DNA of 37,251 nucleotides from Bacillota bacterium (GTDB taxonomy: Bacteria; Bacillota; Clostridia; Oscillospirales; Oscillospiraceae), in assembly GCA_023459875.1 (NCBI GenBank), contig JAEWRY010000017.1, positions 1 to 37,251 of the forward strand. The letters are read 5' to 3'. Position 1 is the stretch's first letter, and each line of letters opens with the position of its first letter. The notes beneath the pieces were generated by a model. That model ran no database searches. It saw only the letters and a program-made list of their open reading frames with translations, and was not told the DNA's origin. Positions 32,275-37,251 of this stretch are shown here, piece after piece. The position numbers and the translations under genes are program-made.

Positions 32275-32455
32275 TTATGATTGACCCTCTCCGCAAACCG
32301 GTGCGAGCGTTATGGCGACCAGCTCCGGAGTGTGATTCAGTCTCAGGGGGAAGAGGCCCTGTTTGGGCGCGTACAGTCCGCCGAGAAAAGGCACTCTGAA
32401 CTGCCCGCCGTGGGCGTGCCGCGATAAAACGAGATCGAGCCGACTTTGCGCATCC
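32275..32455 (-). pseudogene. C-terminal remnant of a metallophosphoesterase
   Basis: The frame reads LDAQSRLDLVLSRHAHGGQF, then RVPFLGGLYAPKQGLFPL and ends VCGEGQS before a TAA at 32275. The LVLSxHxHGGQ and GGLYAPxQGxFP motifs mark the C-terminal metal-binding part of YkuE-like calcineurin-type phosphoesterases, normally about 270-300 residues; only about 60 remain. The usual SGHAHGG has become SRHAHGG. The missing 5' part is replaced at 32456 by the inverted copy of the hairpin-array repeat. No start with a ribosome site is present, so this is a gene remnant. Confidence 0.75.
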
Positions 32456-32608
32456 AAATAATGTCCACCGGCAAATGCGATTTTCGAATCGCATTTGCCG
32501 AAAGGTCAAAAATTGCCCTTTCGGGCGGCAAAACAAAACTGTTTTGCCGCTTCAGATCCATTGATGACTGCCCGTTTTGATTTGCGGACACACGCCGCAA
32601 ATCAAAAG
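32456..32608 (-). repeat. Hairpin-array repeat, copy 2 (inverted)
   Basis: This is the reverse complement of copy 1 (18944-19097) with about nine substitutions and one indel. Its hairpin arms in plus coordinates are 32469-32482/32487-32500, 32499-32506/32517-32524 with an imperfect inner stem, 32525-32535/32540-32550 and 32575-32587/32595-32607. The minus-strand 3' end, GTGGACATTATTT, abuts the metallophosphoesterase remnant. The 5' end, CTTTTGATTT, abuts the hairpin at 32608-32647. Confidence 0.88.
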
Positions 32609-32705
32609 TGCAAGGTTATTGACCATAATTGGCCAATAACCTTGCACCTGAACAAAACAATAACGGCTTGGAAGCGTTGATATGACTATATTCTTGTTTT
32701 GTTCA
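32608..32705. repeat. Two further hairpins extending copy 2
   Basis: GTGCAAGGTTATTG (32608-32621) pairs perfectly with CAATAACCTTGCAC (32634-32647). TGAACAAAACAA (32649-32660) pairs perfectly with TTGTTTTGTTCA (32694-32705) across 33 bases. With copy 2 they make six consecutive stems over about 240 bases. Read on the minus strand, the first is followed by TTTTG, as a terminator would be. Confidence 0.75.
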
Positions 32706-32799
32706 GTGTGCATCAAATAGTAACCTTAGTCGGTATTCCACCTAAGCATCATAAGGCCAAAACCCGGAATGATCAAGGGCTATGAACCGTGAAAAGGGT

Positions 32800-32839
32800 A
32801 AAAAGGGGGGACGGCCTGAGGTGGGCCTCAGACCGTCCC
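32800..32839 (-). terminator. Hairpin with T run on the minus strand
   Basis: Arms 32808-32821 and 32826-32839 (GGGACGG and CCGTCCC ends, one mismatch) are followed on the minus strand by CCC and TTTTT (32800-32804). It would terminate transcripts of the small gene at 32988-33170. The remaining sequence between 32840 and 32987 shows no convincing gene. Confidence 0.6.
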
Positions 32840-32987
32840 TGCTAGAGACAGAGGTCTATAATAGAGAGAGATTGGAAGGGGAAGAGAATTAAGACAGTCC
32901 TGTGACTTCACGTATGGCTCTATCGTATCGGGTTCCACCGGATAACGGGCCGTCATCTGCGCCGCGCTGAACTCAGGCTGTCTATGG

Positions 32988-33170
32988 TTACTTAGACGTA
33001 TTGTCTTTCTGCACCCCCGAGGAGGCCATCAGGTTAACGAGCAGGCCAAAGACGATTCCCATCGCCGCCACGATCATGGTGCTGGGAAGCTCAAATCCTG
33101 GCTTGTAAACCGATTTTGTGCATAAAACGAATAAAATCGGCAGAATGATGGGGAAAAACAGCTTTTTCAC
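32988..33170 (-). CDS. Small membrane protein of unknown function
   Basis: The GTG at 33170 has a full AAGGAGG site with a spacer of about eight bases; the GTG at 33179 would sit on that site, so I choose the downstream one. The 60-residue protein (starting as VKKLFFPIILPILFVLCTKS) has two hydrophobic helices, residues about 3-18 and 30-48, with a polar turn (YKPGFELPS) between them and a hydrophilic end. It resembles small holin-like or two-helix stress proteins in size and layout only; no family is recognised. The ribosome site lies within the end of the upstream ORF (33172-33453), suggesting coupling. Confidence 0.6.
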   Translation of the reverse strand: MKKLFFPIILPILFVLCTKSVYKPGFELPSTMIVAAMGIVFGLLVNLMASSGVQKDNTSK

Positions 33171-33171
33171 T

Positions 33172-33453
33172 TCAGTCACCTCCTTCCCGTTCAGATAATC
33201 CTGATACCCCTGCCTTGAATGAAAGTATCAAAAAGCGGATAGCCAAATTAATGGCTATCCACCCTGATAGTCTCATCTCAAGCAAGGACATCATATCCGG
33301 TAGGACGTAGATGACTTGCACCGTATCACCGGTTTTCACCGGAGATACTTTGACCGAAAACACTTTATTCGTATTTACAATATGTATGATATAACCAATC
33401 CGTTTTGAGGTCAATAGCATATGACACGTCATTATAAACAAAATGGAATGCAT
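33172..33453 (-). CDS. Possible small membrane protein, DUF3592-like
   Basis: The 93-codon frame ends two bases before the start of the next small gene. It includes VKTGDTVQVIYVLPD, recalling the GDTVxVxYxPxxP strand of DUF3592 proteins, and then a hydrophobic helix (GWIAINLAIRFLILSF). No ribosome site precedes the ATG at 33453 or the ATG at 33429, and the N-terminus MHSILFIMTCHMLLTSKR is not typical. It may be a degraded or truncated gene. Support comes mainly from its tight junction with the downstream gene. Confidence 0.4.
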   Translation of the reverse strand: MHSILFIMTCHMLLTSKRIGYIIHIVNTNKVFSVKVSPVKTGDTVQVIYVLPDMMSLLEMRLSGWIAINLAIRFLILSFKAGVSGLSEREGGD

Positions 33454-33519
33454 GACCGTTCGGCATAATGAGACTTCCCGACACAGAGAAAATACCGCTC
33501 GGCAAACGATAGGAATTTG

Positions 33520-33548
33520 TTGCGATGAAAGGCCGTTTGTGCTAAAAT
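33520..33548 (+). promoter_or_regulatory. Promoter of the large surface-protein gene
   Basis: TTGCGA (33520-33525) and TAAAAT (33543-33548) are 17 bases apart, with TGc just before the -10. A start near 33555 gives a leader of about 75 bases. Confidence 0.6.
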
Positions 33549-33632
33549 TAACTATGAATATCCATATAGCGTAATATTTCCCGGCCGAATAATCAATATC
33601 GCCGTCGTAAAGACATTAACGGAGGAAACATG

Positions 33633-36600
33633 ATGAAAAAACCTGTTTCAAGCTTTCTCACCATGGTGCTGATCATCGCTCTGGTCTTCAATCTGCTGCC
33701 TGTGACATCCTACGCGGTCTTTTCTCTTCCCTACGGGATGACGAGCGCATCCATCGGGGTCGGATCGGGAAGCACAGCCGCCTCCGCCACCACCCAGGTG
33801 GGCTTCGGCGGAGTGCGCTGGTATGTGGTTGGTTTCAACGGGACGGGCATCAACAAGGGCAGCTCGTACATAACGCTCTTAACCAAAACCGTGACGGGGA
33901 CCAGTAAATTTACCGCGTCCGATTCGGGCACATACAACCAATATCAGAACAGCTTGCTGCAAACGGCAGTTAATTCCTTGGTATCGAATTTTGACAACCG
34001 GGAAACCGCTGCCGTGGTTGGGTTGACATTGGACGGTGTTGCCGGAACACAGCCGACCAATCAAAAGGTATGGGCACTCAGTTCCGCGGAAGCCTCGGCC
34101 GTCTCTTCGGACGTGCGCGCGATATCGTCATACTGCTGGTGGCTTCGTTCCACCGTTGGATTTGGTAATCCGGGTTATGTCTTTGCTGACGGAACTTTCA
34201 GCGATTATGGCGCTCCAAATTCAACGGACTATTCGGTGCGGCCCGGCACGACCATCGATCTATCCAAGGTCCTTTACGCCGCCCCCATCTCGAACGCCAA
34301 GGGCACGACGGTGGGCACCATGAATTCGGTGGATTTGAGCAGCGAAATGAAGTTCACCCTCCTTGACAACACGAACCTGGGCCTCACGGTCACCGGCGCC
34401 CCGGCCAGCCTCACCAAGGGCCAGGACAGCACTATAGAATTACCCTTCAGCGGCGCGCACACAGGGGATGAGAAATATGTCTCCTGTGTCCTAGTGAGCA
34501 ACACGGACAGTCTCGTCAAGTATTACGCCAAGCTGAGTACGGAAGCGAGCGGGACCCTCTCCATCCAGATTCCCTCCGACGTCATGGCGGGGTCCTATAC
34601 GCTGCTCATTTATAATGAGCAGATCACCTCGGGCGAGCACTCCGACTACGCCAGCACGCCGGTGAGCATCAGCCTCACCGTGACCGGCTCCGCGAATTCG
34701 GCACCAACGCTCAAATCCGGCGTGCCGTCCACGGCTACCGCCTCTGTTTCCGTGAACAGCGCCTACAACCTGAATCTGGCGAATATTTTTACCGATCCGG
34801 ACGGCAACGATCTGAGCTACCGGGTTTATTTAAACGGCAGCGCCACCGCGGTGGCGGCGAGCGAAAGCTACTCCTTCACGCCTACTGCGGCGGGAAACAC
34901 CACCCTCAGGTTCACCGCCTACGACGGCGCCAAGGAATCCGCTTCCTACACGGTCACCCTCACCGCGACGAACGTACCGGTCACCGGCATCACGGTGTCG
35001 GGAGAAAACGGGGCGACGAAAATCGGACTAAACGGTAGCCTCCAGCTGCACTATACCGTCGAGCCCTCCAACGCCACGAATCATAACGTCACCTGGTCGG
35101 TTACCATGTCCTGCTCGGGACCATTCAGAAAAGGCGAAATAGACGCCGGAAACATGCTCAGGACAAGCGGCGTTGAATCTACCGGAACCGCAGTGATCAA
35201 GGCAACCGCTGCGGACGGCTCCGGCATGTATGGCGAGCTTACCCTGACGATATCTTCCAACGCCGTGAGCGGCATTTCTTTAAACGCCTCGAAGACCGAC
35301 GTGGCGGTGGGGGACACCGCCCAGATGACGGCAACCGTATCCCCGGCGAACGCCGCCCAGTCGGTTACCTGGAGTGTCCCAACGGCTAACTCCGTCATTA
35401 ACACTTCGGGGCTCATCTCCTTCGGGTCTTCCGGCTCGGTTACCGTGCGGGCCACCGCCCAGGACGGCACGGGAATTTACAGCGAGATGACCTTTTCCGT
35501 CAAGGCCCTTCAGAGTGCGCCTTCCGCGCCCTCCGTTTACGCCAAAACGGCCGACTCCGTTACTTTAAACGCCATTTCCGGCTGCGAGTACAGTGCGGAC
35601 GGTTTTAGCTGGCAGATCGGCACCACCTTTTCAAATCTTGTTCCCAACACGGCCTATAACTTTTACGCCAGAAAGGCAGCCACCGGGACCATGAAGGAAT
35701 CTCCCGCCAGTTCGGCTCTTTCCGTTACGACGGAAAAAGCTGTGTTGGGCGGCACGGTATCCGTCACCGGAACGCTTCACTGCGGCGTAACGGTTTCCGC
35801 GGATACCGGCGGCCTCACCGCCGACCCCTCCTGCAGCCTTGGCACCCTCTCCTATCAGTGGACGCGGGGCGGCACCGCCATCACGGACGCTCAGGCGGCC
35901 GCCTACACCCTCACGGCGGACGATTTCGGCAAGGTTGTGAACGTCACCGTTTCCTCTTCCAACTGCACCGGCAGCGTCAGTTCGGCCAACGCAACCGCCA
36001 CGACCAAGGGCGACCCCGATTACACCGTGCCCACGGGGCTTACCGCTTCCTATGGAGATACCCTGGACAACGTGGACCTGCCCGATGGCTTCTCCTGGGA
36101 GGATGACCCTGCAACCTCTGTGGGCGCCATCGGCGGCAATAGCTTTAATGTTACCTATACGCCGGAGAACACGGACTGCTATAATACGATTTATCACATT
36201 TCCGTTACCGTCACGGTGGGGAAGGCGACCCCCGTCTGCACCGCGCCCACGGCCTCGGACATTACCTACGGGCAGACGCTGGAGTCTTCCTCCCTGACCG
36301 GCGGAACCTTCGATGTGGCGGGCAGCTTCGCCTGGACGGACAAAACAACTCTGCCGTCGGTAGCCGACAGCGGCACGACGGAGTACTCCGTTACCTTCAC
36401 GCCCTCCGATACAGCGCATTATAATACGGTCACCGTAAAGGTGAAGCTGACGGTGAGCAAGGCCACGCCCACGGTCACGACGGCACCCACCGCCTCGGGC
36501 ATCACTTACGGCGACAGCCTTTCCGCCTCCAACCTTACGGATGGCGAAACAAGTGTTCCCGGTACCTTCGCCTGGACGGACGGCACGGTAAAGCCCGCTG

Positions 36601-37251
36601 TCTCCGACAGCGGAACGACGGCGTATTCCGTCACCTTCACCCCGACGGATACCGACAATTACAACAACACCTCCACCGCCGTGAAGCTCACAGTGAGCAA
36701 GGCCGCCACCACCGTCACCAAAGTGCCCGCCGCCTCGGCCATCACTTATGGCGACAGCCTTTCCGACTCCGCGCTGACGAACGGTACGGGCAGCGTGCCC
36801 GGCAGCTTCACCTGGACGAACGGTGCTGCCGTTCCCGCCGTTTCCGACAGCGAAACCACCGAGTTTTCCGTCACATTCACGCCTACGGATACGGCCAATT
36901 ACAATACAACCCTGACAAAGGTGAAGCTTAAGGTATACGGTGTTAACTCCACCGTTACCAAAGCTCCGAGCGCCTCGGACATCACTTACGGCCAGAAGCT
37001 TTCCGCCTCCACGTTTACGGGCGGCGAGACGAGCGTGCCGGGTACCTTCTCCTGGACGAATGGGGACACTGTGCCGTCGGTCTCCGACAGCGGCGTGACG
37101 GCGTACTCCGTTACCTTCACCCCCACCGACGCAAATTACGCGCCCTCCTCGACCAGCGTTAAGCTGACGGTGAGTAAAGCCTCCACCGGCGTTGCCTCCG
37201 CGCCTACCGCATCGGCCATCACCTACGGCCAGAGCCTTTCCGCCTCCTCTC
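33633..37251 (+). CDS. Large secreted Ig-repeat protein with DUF6273-like domain, 3' end outside window
   Basis: The frame stays open from the ATGATG pair at 33630-33635 to the window end (over 1200 codons). GGAGG at 33621-33625 favours the second ATG (33633). A signal peptide spans about residues 1-28 (SFLTMVLIIALVFNLL ... SYA). Residues about 35-205 resemble DUF6273 domains, with GVRWYVVGF, a WWLRS motif near 170 and VRPG. Then come a cadherin-like domain (about 360-440), two BIG2-type Ig domains (ITVSGENG near 450, ISLNASKTDVAVGD near 545) and an FN3-like segment near 640. From about 36225 there are tandem units of the ITYGQ...PGTFAWT...YSVTFTPTD type, with exact 80-codon spacing between ITYG motifs at 36261, 36501, 36741 and 36981, then 79 codons to 37218. 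Surface anchoring (perhaps SLH) would lie beyond the window. It is probably a surface or adhesion protein. Confidence 0.88.
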   Translation, partial: MKKPVSSFLTMVLIIALVFNLLPVTSYAVFSLPYGMTSASIGVGSGSTAASATTQVGFGGVRWYVVGFNGTGINKGSSYITLLTKTVTGTSKFTASDSGTYNQYQNSLLQTAVNSLVSNFDNRETAAVVGLTLDGVAGTQPTNQKVWALSSAEASAVSSDVRAISSYCWWLRSTVGFGNPGYVFADGTFSDYGAPNSTDYSVRPGTTIDLSKVLYAAPISNAKGTTVGTMNSVDLSSEMKFTLLDNTNLGLTVTGAPASLTKGQDSTIELPFSGAHTGDEKYVSCVLVSNTDSLVKYYAKLSTEASGTLSIQIPSDVMAGSYTLLIYNEQITSGEHSDYASTPVSISLTVTGSANSAPTLKSGVPSTATASVSVNSAYNLNLANIFTDPDGNDLSYRVYLNGSATAVAASESYSFTPTAAGNTTLRFTAYDGAKESASYTVTLTATNVPVTGITVSGENGATKIGLNGSLQLHYTVEPSNATNHNVTWSVTMSCSGPFRKGEIDAGNMLRTSGVESTGTAVIKATAADGSGMYGELTLTISSNAVSGISLNASKTDVAVGDTAQMTATVSPANAAQSVTWSVPTANSVINTSGLISFGSSGSVTVRATAQDGTGIYSEMTFSVKALQSAPSAPSVYAKTADSVTLNAISGCEYSADGFSWQIGTTFSNLVPNTAYNFYARKAATGTMKESPASSALSVTTEKAVLGGTVSVTGTLHCGVTVSADTGGLTADPSCSLGTLSYQWTRGGTAITDAQAAAYTLTADDFGKVVNVTVSSSNCTGSVSSANATATTKGDPDYTVPTGLTASYGDTLDNVDLPDGFSWEDDPATSVGAIGGNSFNVTYTPENTDCYNTIYHISVTVTVGKATPVCTAPTASDITYGQTLESSSLTGGTFDVAGSFAWTDKTTLPSVADSGTTEYSVTFTPSDTAHYNTVTVKVKLTVSKATPTVTTAPTASGITYGDSLSASNLTDGETSVPGTFAWTDGTVKPAVSDSGTTAYSVTFTPTDTDNYNNTSTAVKLTVSKAATTVTKVPAASAITYGDSLSDSALTNGTGSVPGSFTWTNGAAVPAVSDSETTEFSVTFTPTDTANYNTTLTKVKLKVYGVNSTVTKAPSASDITYGQKLSASTFTGGETSVPGTFSWTNGDTVPSVSDSGVTAYSVTFTPTDANYAPSSTSVKLTVSKASTGVASAPTASAITYGQSLSASS

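Noticed and set aside
32456..32705. Integron attC site or CRISPR array
   Set aside because: The hairpins differ from one another, no integrase or cas gene is present, and no attC core sites were seen.
32700..32800. Riboswitch-like sequence (GGCC...AACCCGG)
   Set aside because: The full conserved core of a cyclic-di-GMP or other known riboswitch could not be found, and no gene follows on that strand for 800 bases.
32828..32956. A 42-codon minus-strand frame starting MTARYPVEPDT
   Set aside because: It lacks a ribosome site and its end overlaps the terminator-like hairpin; mentioned only as a possibility.

Overview
The window reads as chromosomal DNA of an endospore-forming, Gram-positive-type anaerobe of the Clostridia, probably an Oscillospiraceae/Ruminococcaceae relative. 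This is inferred from a complete gerA-type germinant-receptor operon, a protein built on the Spo0A DNA-binding domain, S-layer-homology (SLH) surface proteins, strong GGAGG ribosome sites, TTGACA/TATAAT promoters and fairly GC-rich codon use. No rRNA, tRNA, CRISPR array, integrase or transposase gene was seen.

Layout. (1) 1-2141: the 3' end of a repeat-rich surface protein ending in three SLH domains. (2) 2142-5955: a hairpin-rich intergenic repeat, a DUF3298 (RsiV-like) protein, then a two-gene restriction-like module on the minus strand, an EcoRI-type adenine methyltransferase followed by a DUF262-HNH nuclease with a 4-base overlap. (3) 5955-10385: a PrsW-type membrane protease divergent from a small DUF2007-like protein, type I L-asparaginase, a membrane protein of unknown function, and an XRE regulator/membrane-protein pair. 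(4) 10543-12550: an AT-rich gene joining a topoisomerase-type zinc ribbon to a GreA-like C-terminal domain, a flavodoxin, and a stand-alone Spo0A-type DNA-binding protein. (5) 12882-16830: the gerAA-gerAB-gerAC-like operon, preceded by two mutually exclusive hairpins. (6) 17004-18852: a YtrA-type GntR regulator, ABC ATPase and permease operon with a clear palindromic operator over its promoter. (7) 18944-25006: a hairpin-array repeat fused to a truncated DUF2867 gene, a TetR/flavin-reductase operon with twin operators, RNase R, a secreted DUF2202 protein, and a nitronate-monooxygenase-like flavoprotein. (8) 25235-27246: psuK-psuG for pseudouridine breakdown under a near-consensus promoter. (9) 27354-29254: an AT-rich orphan with one membrane segment, a cysteine-rich DUF3795 protein, and a membrane gene interrupted by an in-frame TGA. 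(10) 29585-32226: a MATE exporter and an MFS exporter. (11) 32275-33453: a metallophosphoesterase remnant joined to the second, inverted copy of the hairpin-array repeat, then small membrane-protein ORFs. (12) 33633 to the window end: a very large secreted protein with a DUF6273-like domain, Ig-like domains and exact 80-residue tandem repeats.

Three features stand out. First, an approximately 153-bp element made of four consecutive hairpins occurs twice in opposite orientation. Each copy starts just after a hairpin with a T tail and ends at the broken 5' edge of a gene remnant. Second, an unrelated intergenic repeat family, each copy carrying a GGTGTCTCA-stem hairpin, occupies three junctions between converging genes, with a compensatory stem change in one copy. 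Third, there are compact candidate systems: the methyltransferase/DUF262-HNH pair, the zinc-ribbon/GreA hybrid, and the Spo0A protein lacking a receiver domain.

All functional calls rest on reading motifs in the translations. No database search was possible.
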